This document shows, one piece after another, positions 49,134-57,120 of a DNA stretch of 64,000 bases. Location of the stretch: assembly GCA_035949255.1 (NCBI GenBank), contig DASZIL010000020.1, positions 1 through 64,000 of the forward strand. The letters run 5' to 3'. The notes under the pieces were generated by a model. It saw nothing but the letters and a program-made list of their open reading frames with translations, was not told where the DNA came from and did not search any database. The position numbers were made by a program, and so were the translations under genes. Source of the DNA: GAS188 sp035949255. GTDB lineage: Bacteria; Pseudomonadota; Alphaproteobacteria; Rhizobiales; Beijerinckiaceae. Position 1 is the first letter of the stretch. Each line of letters opens with the position of its first letter.

Positions 49134-50003
49134 TCAGCGGCCTGAAAGCGCGATCGCCTTCGCCTCGGCCACCGAGGCCCCGCTGCCATCCGTCAAGGTG
49201 ATGCGCGCCGGAATGAGGAAATTCGAACCCGGCGCCGGCACGAGAGCGACCGCGATCCGATAATCGCGCATTTTCGTGGTGAAATCATCGCCTTCGACAC
49301 TATGACCCGCGATCGGCACATAGCTTGCAGTGCACGTCAGCGCCTCGCCGGCGAGCCCGGTCTTCTCCATGCCGTGATAGCTCATCACGAGGTCGAAACG
49401 TCGCCGACCATCATAGATTCGAAGCTTCCTCTCGCAATTCGTCCGGTCGAGCCCGTTCGTGCCCGCGACCGGCAGGAACATGGCGCTCAGCGGGTCGAGC
49501 ACCCCCTTCTGATCGGCTTCGGAGAGCGGCGCGAAGGCCGGCAGCGAGCGTGGATCGTAGCCGACGGCACTGCTGCCTTTGAACAATCCGCCGGACTTCT
49601 TCTTGACGATGTGCACGCTCTGCAACTTGTCGCCGGCGAAGGTGAAGTTGCGCGTTTCGGAGAGCGAGCGGACGGAGTAGTCGAGCATCGCCGATGCCGG
49701 GGAAAGTCCCTGCGGCGATATGGCGCCCGAGGTGCGCGCGAGGGCGGGACCCACAGCGAAGGAGTGCGCCGAGGGGCTCGGCCGGAACGACAGGGCGAGT
49801 TGGTAACCGGCGCCCGTCGAGCTGTACTGAACCGTGGCCCGGCCGACGTCGAAGGAGATGAGCCCGTCGTATTCCACATCATAGGTCACGACGATCGACG
49901 GCGAGGCAGCGCCGGCGCTCGTGAGGGCGATCCCAAGCGCCAGCGCCGCGCCGATGATGACCGACCTTGGCCCGACCGGCAAAAATCCGCCGGCTGATTT
50001 CAT
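49134..50003 (-). CDS. DUF3108 protein, copy 2
   Basis: 289 residues. An N-terminal signal sequence (VIIGAALALGIALTSAGAA) points to the periplasm. The body is a DUF3108 beta-rich domain: VTYDVEYDGLISFDVGRATVQY, LDYSVRSLSETRNFTFAGDKLQSV, DPLSAMFLPV, CERKLRIYDGRRRFDLVMSY and CTASYVPIAGH. Its cysteines match those of the neighbour (CDRKLAVFDG, CSARYTPIAGH), so the two are paralogues. Function unknown. Its ATG overlaps the stop of the upstream paralogue (ATGA), so they are co-translated. Confidence 0.87.
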   Translation of the reverse strand: MKSAGGFLPVGPRSVIIGAALALGIALTSAGAASPSIVVTYDVEYDGLISFDVGRATVQYSSTGAGYQLALSFRPSPSAHSFAVGPALARTSGAISPQGLSPASAMLDYSVRSLSETRNFTFAGDKLQSVHIVKKKSGGLFKGSSAVGYDPRSLPAFAPLSEADQKGVLDPLSAMFLPVAGTNGLDRTNCERKLRIYDGRRRFDLVMSYHGMEKTGLAGEALTCTASYVPIAGHSVEGDDFTTKMRDYRIAVALVPAPGSNFLIPARITLTDGSGASVAEAKAIALSGR

Positions 50004-50878
50004 TTCGCGGTTCCCGCCTCGGCGCCATACGTTCTTGCTTGCACTTTCTCGCCGCGCGGCCGCGCGCTCACAGCATCGATCTCGAGCATGCCGAACAAGG
50101 TCCGCACCGAGATTTTCACCGGCACGAGAAGCTGCGTGCCGGCGACTGGCGCAAGCGCTACTTCCATTTCGCGGTTGTCGGCCATGTAGCTCGTCGCGCG
50201 CAGCGAGGTGCGATGGCCGGCGATCGGCGTGTAGCGCGCCGAGCAGACGAGCGCCGGGCCGGAATAGCCGGTGAAAGAGGCGTTGCCTATGCGCGCATAG
50301 CTCAAGGTCACGTCGAAACGCGCCACCCCGTCGAACACGGCAAGCTTGCGGTCGCAGCCCGAAGGGTCGAGCGGCTTTTCGGGACGCGGCGTCGGCATCA
50401 CGAGCGCGCTGATCGGGTCCAGCACATCGATCTTGTTGGCTTCGGTGACCGGCACGCGATCATCGAACACATCGATCGGCGGCTTGACCTCGAGCCCGGC
50501 GACCGTCCCGGCTTGCAGCGCCATGCGCACGGTGCGCACCGCATGGCCGTTCGTGGTGGTGATGGCATAGGAGACCGGCGTCGGCCGCGCTCCGACGATC
50601 GAGCCCACCGCTTCCGCTGCGCCGCGGGCCCCCGTGAGCAGGCCGGCGATGCCGGAAAGCCGCATGGCGAGCCTTGCGCGGTAATTCGCGGGCGTGCTCG
50701 CGAGCGTCAGCGAGGCATCGCCGACGGACAGGCCCGCAAGCGCTATCGTGTAGGCCGCGCTCAGCTCCTCCGCCCGCGCTTCGCCATAAGCTCCGGCGAG
50801 CGTCAGCACGGCGGTGAAAAACCCGATGACGCGTGTTCGCATGGCGAATCGCATGGCGAATCTTGACGTGCCTTTCAT
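50000..50878 (-). CDS. DUF3108 protein, copy 1
   Basis: 292 residues. Signal peptide after a short repeated start (RVIGFFTAVLTLAGAYGEARA), then the DUF3108 domain: AAYTIALAGLSVGDASLTLAS, LSGIAGLLTGARGAAEAVGSIVG, VLDPISALVMPTP, CDRKLAVFDGVARFDVTLSYARI and CSARYTPIAGHR. Probably periplasmic; function unknown. The N terminus FAMRFAMR comes from a 12-bp direct duplication (GCATGGCGAATC), giving three possible ATG starts; the first at 50878 has GGTGAGAG upstream. Divergent from rpmB, a neighbour pair seen in related genomes. Confidence 0.87.
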   Translation of the reverse strand: MKGTSRFAMRFAMRTRVIGFFTAVLTLAGAYGEARAEELSAAYTIALAGLSVGDASLTLASTPANYRARLAMRLSGIAGLLTGARGAAEAVGSIVGARPTPVSYAITTTNGHAVRTVRMALQAGTVAGLEVKPPIDVFDDRVPVTEANKIDVLDPISALVMPTPRPEKPLDPSGCDRKLAVFDGVARFDVTLSYARIGNASFTGYSGPALVCSARYTPIAGHRTSLRATSYMADNREMEVALAPVAGTQLLVPVKISVRTLFGMLEIDAVSARPRGEKVQARTYGAEAGTAK

Positions 50879-51014
50879 CTCTCACCTATACACCTCGCCT
50901 GAAGACGTCATTCACAATTTAAGGTGAGGCATCGCTCCGTTGCAGCGATTCGTCGCGGCGACCGGCCTTTTCAAGGGCGATGCCTCTCGATTTTGTCCGA
51001 AGAAAGGAACCGCC

Positions 51015-51302
51015 ATGTCTCGCCGTTGCGAGCTGACCGGAAAGGCCGTCCTCGGCGGCCATCTCGTAAGCCACTCCAACCGAAAGACGAAACGCGTCTT
51101 CCGGCCGAATCTCTGCGCGGTGACTTTGCAATCGGAAGCGCTCGAACGTTCCGTGCGACTTCGCGTCAGCGCCAATGCGCTGCGTTCGGTCGAGCACCGC
51201 GGCGGCCTCGATGCCTTCCTCGCCAAGGCCTCGGAAGCGGAGCTTTCGCCCAATGCCCGCGCCTTGAAGCGCGAGATCGCGAAGAAGGCGGCGCAGGGCT
51301 GA
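51015..51302 (+). CDS. rpmB: 50S ribosomal protein L28
   Basis: 95 residues. The start MSRRCELTGKAVLGGHLVSHSNRKTKRVFRPNL is the L28 signature, in which the first cysteine remains of a zinc motif seen in other phyla. The length is that of alphaproteobacterial L28, longer than E. coli's 78 residues. GAAAGGAA stands before ATG 51015. It is not next to rpmG, as in enterics. Confidence 0.96.
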   Translation: MSRRCELTGKAVLGGHLVSHSNRKTKRVFRPNLCAVTLQSEALERSVRLRVSANALRSVEHRGGLDAFLAKASEAELSPNARALKREIAKKAAQG

Positions 51303-51439
51303 AGTCTCGGCCGGGCGGCTTTGCGCCGGAACGCAGGCGCGCCATTCAGCCGCTATTCAGCCCCAATGCGTAATTATGTGCGTCAGTCGTTCGGGTTGCC
51401 GATCGTTCGGTGGCTCGAAGAGATGGACGGCACATGGCG

Positions 51440-51532
51440 CTTGGCTACGTGATCTTGGCTACGATCTTGGCTACGTGATCTTTGCCATGTGATTTTGACT
51501 TGGTGATCTTGGCTTGGTGAGCTTGGCTTGAT
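51440..51532. repeat. 14-bp tandem repeat, seven copies
   Basis: Consensus CTTGGCTACGTGAT. Units start at 51440, 51454 (12 bp), 51466, 51480, 51494, 51508 and 51522 (11 bp, incomplete). The first and third are identical, the later ones drift. The array ends 53 bp before the start of a small secreted protein gene. Confidence 0.92.
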
Positions 51533-51585
51533 CGGCACGTGGCGGGAGCTGCGTCGCGCCGTTTGGTCGAAATTGAGGGAAATCC

Positions 51586-51924
51586 ATGAGGAACTTGGCA
51601 ACCACTCTCGTCGCGGCAGGTGCGCTCAGCATCGCGTCCCTCGCATCGACAGCGCCGGCGCAGGCGCAATGGCATTGCTGGAACTGCGGCGGCGCCGTGG
51701 CTGCCGGCGTGGTCGGCGGCACACTGCTCGGCCTCGGTGTCGGCTCGGCGCTCGCGGCGCCTCCCTACCAGGGGCCTGGCACGCTCGCTCCCTATCAGCC
51801 CTATCCGCCGCCGGCCTATTACGCCGGGCCTCCCCCGGTCGCCTATGCTTGCCATTACGTGCGCGTGCGCGATTACGACGTCTACGGCAATCCGATCTTC
51901 GTGCGCCAGCGCGTCTGCGACTGA
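51586..51924 (+). CDS. Small secreted glycine/proline/tyrosine-rich protein
   Basis: 112 residues. Signal peptide NLATTLVAAGALSIASLAST with likely cleavage after APAQA. The mature part starts with QWHCWNCGGAVAAGVVGGTLLGLGVGSALA, a glycine-zipper-like hydrophobic stretch, then a P/Y/G-rich segment, and ends with CHYVRVRDYDVYGNPIFVRQRVCD. Four cysteines could form two disulfides. Such small envelope proteins are common and uncharacterised in Hyphomicrobiales. A 14-bp tandem repeat lies in its upstream region and a terminator follows. Function unknown. Confidence 0.75.
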   Translation: MRNLATTLVAAGALSIASLASTAPAQAQWHCWNCGGAVAAGVVGGTLLGLGVGSALAAPPYQGPGTLAPYQPYPPPAYYAGPPPVAYACHYVRVRDYDVYGNPIFVRQRVCD

Positions 51925-51953
51925 TCCAGCGATTTTGCTTTGCGTGTGGTGAG

Positions 51954-51976
51954 GGGCGGCCTGGTGCCGCCCTTTG
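51954..51976 (+). terminator. Terminator of the small secreted protein gene
   Basis: Stem GGGCGGC (51954-51960) with GCCGCCC (51966-51972), loop CTGGT, followed by TTTGTCG. The T-run is short. Confidence 0.55.
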
Positions 51977-52080
51977 TCGTTTGCGGCAAGGTCGTTTGCG
52001 GCGAGAGCCTCGATTCGCTTAAGACGATTGGCGCGGCACGCCGCCTGAAAATCCTCGAATCAGAAATTTCGGAGCCGCGC

Positions 52081-52896
52081 ATGAGCTCATCGAATTCGAC
52101 GGGTCCTGTCTTGTGGAGCATCGACGAGCGCGGCGTAGCGAGCGTCATCCTCAACCGGCCCGAGGTCAACAATGCCTATGACGGCGGCCTTGTCGATGGA
52201 TTGCTCCGCGCGACCGCCGCGCTCAAGGACATGGCGGATCTTCGTCTCATCGTCATCAGGGGCAACGGCCGGCATTTCCAGGCGGGCGCGGATCTCAAAT
52301 GGATCGACGCCGTCTCCAAATCATCGCGCGCCGAGAACGTCAGCGCTTCGCGTGCGACCGCGGAAGCGGTGCGGCGGCTCAATTTTTCGCCCGTGCCGAC
52401 GCTTGCTCTCGTTCAGGGCGGCTGCTTCGGCGGCGGCACCGGCATCATCGCCGCCTGTGACGTCGTGATCGCCGCGGACAACGCCATGTTCTCGATCTCG
52501 GAAGTGAGATGGGGGCTCACCGCCGCGATCATCCTCCCCCAGCTCATCCACGCGATCGGTCTTCGGCAGTTACGCCGCTACGCGCTGACCGGCGAACGTT
52601 TCGGAGCCGAGGAGGCGCGACGCATCGGCCTCGTCCATGAAGTCGTCGCACTTTCCGATCTCGAGGCCGCCGGCACACGCATGATCGGTCATTTCCTCGA
52701 GAATGGCCCCGCCGCCATCAGCGAGACGAAGATGCTGGCGCTCGAGCTTGCCGGCGCGAAGATCGACGAGACGACCTTGGATCGCCTCGTCGAGCAGCAC
52801 GCCGCGAAACGCCAATCGAAGGAGGCCGCCGAAGGGCTCGCCTCTTTCGCCGAGAGGCGCTCCGCGCGTTGGGCCGGGACGCCGGCCGAGAAATAG
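52081..52896 (+). CDS. Enoyl-CoA hydratase/isomerase family protein
   Basis: 271 residues, crotonase fold. Oxyanion-hole parts are RGNGRHFQAGADLKWI and VQGGCFGGGTGIIAACDVVIA; the second catalytic glutamate is in MFSISEVRWGLTAAIILPQL. The SEVRWGL motif and the length fit the methylglutaconyl-CoA hydratase (LiuC)/short-chain enoyl-CoA hydratase branch, but assignment to one substrate is not safe. It might serve leucine breakdown or the lower phenylacetate pathway; no liu or other paa lower-pathway genes are adjacent. ATG 52081 fits the family. Confidence 0.88.
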   Translation: MSSSNSTGPVLWSIDERGVASVILNRPEVNNAYDGGLVDGLLRATAALKDMADLRLIVIRGNGRHFQAGADLKWIDAVSKSSRAENVSASRATAEAVRRLNFSPVPTLALVQGGCFGGGTGIIAACDVVIAADNAMFSISEVRWGLTAAIILPQLIHAIGLRQLRRYALTGERFGAEEARRIGLVHEVVALSDLEAAGTRMIGHFLENGPAAISETKMLALELAGAKIDETTLDRLVEQHAAKRQSKEAAEGLASFAERRSARWAGTPAEK

Positions 52897-53290
52897 GTGC
52901 GGAGCCGTTCGCCGATTGCCAGGCGCGGCCGAGGAAATGACCGCAAACGACTCGACTCGATCACGAAAATATGACTCAAACCTTGGCCACTGATTCGGGC
53001 GCGATCCGTTCCGCCGATGTTCCCCCCCTTGCGATATGTCGACCCTCATGCTGAGATCGTCGTGATGAGAACGATGCGCGAGGGGCTCTTCCCTCGAAGA
53101 AGGCGGCGGGAAGCGGGGAATTTGGCCTGCCAAGGCCGCCGGATGTGCCGATTCGCCCATGATTTCGCCCAAGCACGATCCCGAAAAGGCGCCAAGCTTC
53201 GGATAAGATCCGTCGCGAAAGCAAAAGGATAAACGGGACAGACGTGTCGCGCCGGGTCAATCTCGACGCCCCCCGCTCAGGAACGCGTCG
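52897..53290. other. Intergenic region before the helicase gene
   Basis: 394 bp without a supported gene. It contains a copy of the dispersed AGCACGATCC-GAAAAG motif (53172-53189) followed by GGATAAGATC, which could pair with it as a degenerate palindrome. No clear promoter is seen for the helicase gene. Confidence 0.5.
53172..53210. repeat. Degenerate dispersed palindrome (AGCACGATCC-GAAAAG type)
   Basis: AGCACGATCCCGAAAAGG is followed after a short gap by GGATAAGATC, a weakened complement of its left end. The left half is nearly identical to 43696-43712. Confidence 0.45.
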
Positions 53291-56200
53291 ATGACGATGA
53301 TCTTCAAGCGCTTCGCGCGCGCCGATCGGGCGAAGGGCGTCACCGCCGTCCTCGGCCCCACCAATACGGGCAAGACCCATCTTGCGATCGAGCGCATGCT
53401 GGCGCATGGCGCGGGCATCATCGGTCTGCCGCTCCGGTTGCTCGCGCGCGAGGTCTACGGCCGCGTGGTGGAGAAGGCAGGCCCTGACGCCGTCGCGCTC
53501 GTCACCGGCGAGGAGAAGATCAAGCCGGAGAATCCCCGCTACTGGGTCGCGACGGTCGAGGCGATGCCGCGCGACATCGAGGCGCCTTTCGTCGCCATCG
53601 ACGAGATTCAGCTCGCGGCCGACCTCGATCGCGGCCATGTCTTCACCGACCGGCTGCTCAACGCGCGAGGCACGCATGAGACGCTGATCATCGGCTCTTC
53701 CGTGGCACGCCCCCTGGTCGAGAAGCTCCTGTCCGGCGTCAATGTCGTCATCCGTCCGCGCCTCTCGAAGCTCAGCTTCGCCGGCGAGAAGAAGATCACG
53801 CGATTGCCGCCGCGTTCCGCCATCGTCGCCTTCTCCGTCGAGGAGGTCTACGCCATCGCCGAGCTCGTTCGCCGCCAGAAAGGCGGCGCCGCGGTCGTGC
53901 TCGGCGCCTTGTCGCCGCGCACCCGCAACGCCCAGGTGGAATTGTTTCAAGCGGGCGATGTCGACTACATCGTCGCGACCGATGCGATCGGGATGGGCTT
54001 GAATCTCGACGTCGATCACGTCGCCTTCGCGGCCGACCGCAAGTTCGACGGCCATCGCCATCGCCGGCTGACGCCCGCCGAGATGGGCCAGGTCGCCGGG
54101 CGCGCGGGCCGCTACCTTCGCGACGGCGCCTTCGGCTCCACAGGACGCTGCCCGGCCTTCGATCCCGATCTCGTGGACGCTTTGGAGAACCATCGCTTCG
54201 ATGCGCTCGAATGGTTTCAGTGGCGCAATAACGACCTCGATTTTTCGTCGCTCGACGCGCTGCAAGCGAGCCTCGCCGCGATGCCCCCCGAGCCCGGCCT
54301 GGCGCGCGCGCCCGCGGCCGACGATGTGATCGCGCTCGAAATCGCGGCGCGCGACAAAAGCGTGCGCGAACGCGCCGCTTCACCTGTCGAGATCGAGCGG
54401 CTTTGGCAAATTTGCCAATTGCCGGATTACCGCAAGGTTGCGGCGCACGCGCATAGCGAAATGGTGGTGACGCTGTTCGGATTTCTCGCGGGGGGCGGGC
54501 GTGTTCCGGATGATTGGCTGAGGCGCCAGATCGCCGCCGTCGACCGAACGGACGGCGACATCGACACGCTCTCGGCACGCATCGCGCAAACGCGCACCTG
54601 GACCTTCGCCGCCAACCGGCCCGACTGGCTCAATGACCCGGAGCATTGGCAGGGCGAGACGCGTCGGGTAGAGGACAGTTTGTCGGACGCCTTGCACGAA
54701 AAGCTGGCGCAACGCTTCGTCGATCGACGGACGAGCGTGTTGATGCGCCGCCTGAAAGAGAATGCGATGCTGGAAGCCGAGATTACCGCGTCGGGCGACG
54801 TGCTCGTCGAGGGCCATGATGCGGGTCGCCTGCAGGGCTTCCGCTTCACCTTGTCGCCGGAAGCGAGCGGGCCTGACGCCAAGGCGTTGCGCGCCGCGGC
54901 GCTGAAAGCTCTGTCTCCCGAATTCGAGACGCGCGCCGCGCGCTTCTCGGAAGCGAAGGACGAGGCGATCGTGCTCGCGAGCGACGGCGCCGTGCGCTGG
55001 CGCGGCGAGATCGTCGGCAAGCTCGTCGCCGGAGACAGCGTGCTCAAGCCGCGCGTCACCGCGCTCGCCGACGAGCACATCTCATCACCCGCGCGCGAGA
55101 AGATCGATAAGCGCCTCGCCTTATGGATCACGGCGCGCGTCGAGAAGCTGCTCGGCCCGCTGTTCGCGCTCGAGAACCCGACCGATCTCGCCGGGGTGGC
55201 GCGCGGCATCGCCTATCAGGCGAGCGAGGCGCTTGGCGTGCTCGATCGCGCCCGCGTCGCGCAAGACATGAAGACGCTCGACCAGGAAAGCCGCGCCAAG
55301 CTGCGCGCGCTCGGGCTGCGCTTTGGGGCCTATCACATTTATCTTCCCGCTTTGCTGAAGCCCGCGCCACGCGCGCTGGCGACGCAGCTTTTCGCACTCA
55401 AGCATGGCGGCTCAGAGCTCGTCGGGCTCGATTCGATGCTGCAGTTCGCGTCTTCGGGACGCACTTCGTTTCCGGCCGATCCGGAAGCCTCGAAAGCGCT
55501 CTACCGCGTGGCTGGCTTCAGGCTCTGCGGCAAGCGGGCGGTTCGGGTCGACATCCTCGAAAGGCTTGCCGATCTCATTCGCCCCGCCGTGCAATACCGG
55601 CCGGGCCTCACCCAAGGGACGCCGCCCGCCGGCACGGCGGACGGCGACGGCTTTGTGGTGACGGGGCAGATGACGTCGCTTGCAGGCTGCGCCGGCGAGG
55701 ACTTTTCGGCGATCCTGACCTCCCTCGGCTATGTGGCGACGAAGCGTGCCGGCCCCGCCATAACGCTGCCGCTCGCGGTGCCGTCCAAGCCGGAAACGAA
55801 GCCCGAGGCGGCACCTGCAGCACCTGAAGTGAGCTCCGACGCAAGTGCGCCTTCCGAGAACGCTTCGGCCCCGGCGCCCAGCGATGACGAGCCCTTCCTC
55901 CCCGGCATCGTGCCTGATGCGGAAGAGGCAGCCGCGGTGTCGTCCGCTCCTGAACCCACCTTTGTGGCGACGGCCGGGAAATCGCTTGCTGAGAGCGTCA
56001 TCGCGGCAAGCACCGGTGCCGCACCGGACGCGGCGACGCCTTCGGCCCCCGAGGCCGCCGTTGTGGAGCCGGCGAGCGCGCCGTCCGCCATTCCCCAGGC
56101 GTCCGAAAGCGAGCCCGCGGGCGAAACGCCTTCCGTCGCGAGCGCCGAGCATGCATCGGCGACGCCCGGCCTGGCGCAGGGGGCGCAGGAGGCACCCTCG

Positions 56201-56659
56201 ACCCAAGCCGAGTCGGGCTCGTCCGAGGCCGAACTGATCGAGGTTTGGCGCCAGCAGCGATCCGCTCATCCTCGCCAGCGTCCCCATGCGCAAGGTCAAG
56301 GCACTGGCGAGAAACACGGACGGCGGCGGCACGATCGTGGCGCGAGAGCGGGTGGACCGACGAGCGCCGATGCGGTCTCGGCTTCCGAGAAGACGGCCCA
56401 TGCGGATGGGACGCGCGAAGAAGGGCGGCCACAGCGCGACAATCGGGCCCATGCCGGCGGCCGGCCGCCGCGACGCGACAAGCGTCACGGCTCTCGCCCG
56501 GAGCATGGCGCGGATGGCCAGAAGCGCGAGGGAGCCGCGCGCCCGCATGCTGGAGCGCCGCGCCCCGACAAGCGCGCGCAAAAGGCGATCGATCCCGACA
56601 ACCCCTTCGCCAAGCTCATGGCCCTCAAGGCGCAAATGGAGGAGGAAGGCCAGCGATGA
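53291..56659 (+). CDS. SUV3-like DExH RNA helicase with long disordered tail
   Basis: 1122 residues. The helicase core lies in the first 500: Walker A GPTNTGKTHLAIERML (22-37), the DExH-box variant DEIQLAADLDRGHVF near 103, motif III-like IIGSSVARPLVEKLL, then ATDAIGMGLNLDVDHVAFAADRKFDGHRHRRLTPAEMGQVAGRAGRYL. This is the mitochondrial SUV3 degradosome helicase type, also called MgpS-like in bacteria. From about residue 830 the protein is disordered: first A/P/E/S-rich, then R/G/H-rich and basic, ending in the conserved DPDNPFAKLMALKAQMEEE. RNA unwinding is expected. The S4 gene follows 17 bp downstream. Confidence 0.9.
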   Translation: MTMIFKRFARADRAKGVTAVLGPTNTGKTHLAIERMLAHGAGIIGLPLRLLAREVYGRVVEKAGPDAVALVTGEEKIKPENPRYWVATVEAMPRDIEAPFVAIDEIQLAADLDRGHVFTDRLLNARGTHETLIIGSSVARPLVEKLLSGVNVVIRPRLSKLSFAGEKKITRLPPRSAIVAFSVEEVYAIAELVRRQKGGAAVVLGALSPRTRNAQVELFQAGDVDYIVATDAIGMGLNLDVDHVAFAADRKFDGHRHRRLTPAEMGQVAGRAGRYLRDGAFGSTGRCPAFDPDLVDALENHRFDALEWFQWRNNDLDFSSLDALQASLAAMPPEPGLARAPAADDVIALEIAARDKSVRERAASPVEIERLWQICQLPDYRKVAAHAHSEMVVTLFGFLAGGGRVPDDWLRRQIAAVDRTDGDIDTLSARIAQTRTWTFAANRPDWLNDPEHWQGETRRVEDSLSDALHEKLAQRFVDRRTSVLMRRLKENAMLEAEITASGDVLVEGHDAGRLQGFRFTLSPEASGPDAKALRAAALKALSPEFETRAARFSEAKDEAIVLASDGAVRWRGEIVGKLVAGDSVLKPRVTALADEHISSPAREKIDKRLALWITARVEKLLGPLFALENPTDLAGVARGIAYQASEALGVLDRARVAQDMKTLDQESRAKLRALGLRFGAYHIYLPALLKPAPRALATQLFALKHGGSELVGLDSMLQFASSGRTSFPADPEASKALYRVAGFRLCGKRAVRVDILERLADLIRPAVQYRPGLTQGTPPAGTADGDGFVVTGQMTSLAGCAGEDFSAILTSLGYVATKRAGPAITLPLAVPSKPETKPEAAPAAPEVSSDASAPSENASAPAPSDDEPFLPGIVPDAEEAAAVSSAPEPTFVATAGKSLAESVIAASTGAAPDAATPSAPEAAVVEPASAPSAIPQASESEPAGETPSVASAEHASATPGLAQGAQEAPSTQAESGSSEAELIEVWRQQRSAHPRQRPHAQGQGTGEKHGRRRHDRGARAGGPTSADAVSASEKTAHADGTREEGRPQRDNRAHAGGRPPRRDKRHGSRPEHGADGQKREGAARPHAGAPRPDKRAQKAIDPDNPFAKLMALKAQMEEEGQR

Positions 56660-56676
56660 GGGATGCTTCGCGCTGA

Positions 56677-56949
56677 ATGGCCGACCTCGGCAGCCAACGG
56701 CTCGACAAATGGCTCGTGGTCGCGAGGTTCGCGCGGACGCGCTCGCTCGCGCAAGCCCTGGTTCAGCAAGGCCATGTGCGGCTTGAGGGCAAGCGAGTCA
56801 CGGATGGTGCCCGCAAGCTGCGGGCGGGCGATGTGCTGACCCTTGCGCTCCCGCACGCGACGACGGTGGTGCGCGTCAGGGCGGGCGCCGAGAAGCGCGG
56901 CTCATTCGCCGTCGCGCGCGGGCTTTACGAGGTGCTCGGCCCGCACTGA
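56677..56949 (+). CDS. S4-domain RNA-binding protein (Hsp15-like)
   Basis: 90 residues consisting mainly of one S4 RNA-binding domain: QRLDKWLVVARFARTRSLAQALVQQGHVRLEGKRV. Hsp15 (HslR) binds stalled 50S subunits carrying nascent chains; this protein is shorter and the exact role is not shown. ATG 56677 lies 17 bp after the helicase stop and the two are surely co-transcribed. In relatives a ferredoxin gene (fdxA) and a CarD-type regulator usually follow; here the paaA gene comes next. Confidence 0.88.
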   Translation: MADLGSQRLDKWLVVARFARTRSLAQALVQQGHVRLEGKRVTDGARKLRAGDVLTLALPHATTVVRVRAGAEKRGSFAVARGLYEVLGPH

Positions 56950-56986
56950 CGCTCAAGGGTCTTCGCCCGTGAAATTCGGCGGGGTT

Positions 56987-57001
56987 GCGGGCAATTCCCG
57001 C
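56987..57001. promoter_or_regulatory. Inverted repeat upstream of paaA
   Basis: GCGGG-CAATT-CCCGC, a perfect 5-5-5 inverted repeat, followed by the AT-rich TTATATGTTAATATG (57011-57025), the only AT-rich stretch nearby and a plausible -10 region. It may be the operator/promoter of paaAB; no regulator gene is close. Confidence 0.35.
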
Positions 57002-57120
57002 ATCATCCCCTTATATGTTAATATGCTCGACGTCGCGGCTCGTGGCGCCAGCGCCCGAAACCTCCGTAGCTGTCCGGCGGTCACGGCGGAGGCGTCGCGT
57101 CAGGGCGTGAGGAACGGTTG

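Noticed and set aside
48783..49145. Open frame of 120 codons on the plus strand
   Set aside because: No ribosome binding site, no family features, composition like the surrounding non-coding DNA, and it overlaps the end of the DUF3108 gene.
51440..51532. CRISPR array
   Set aside because: Units of 14 bp follow each other without spacers and no cas genes are present; it is a simple tandem repeat.
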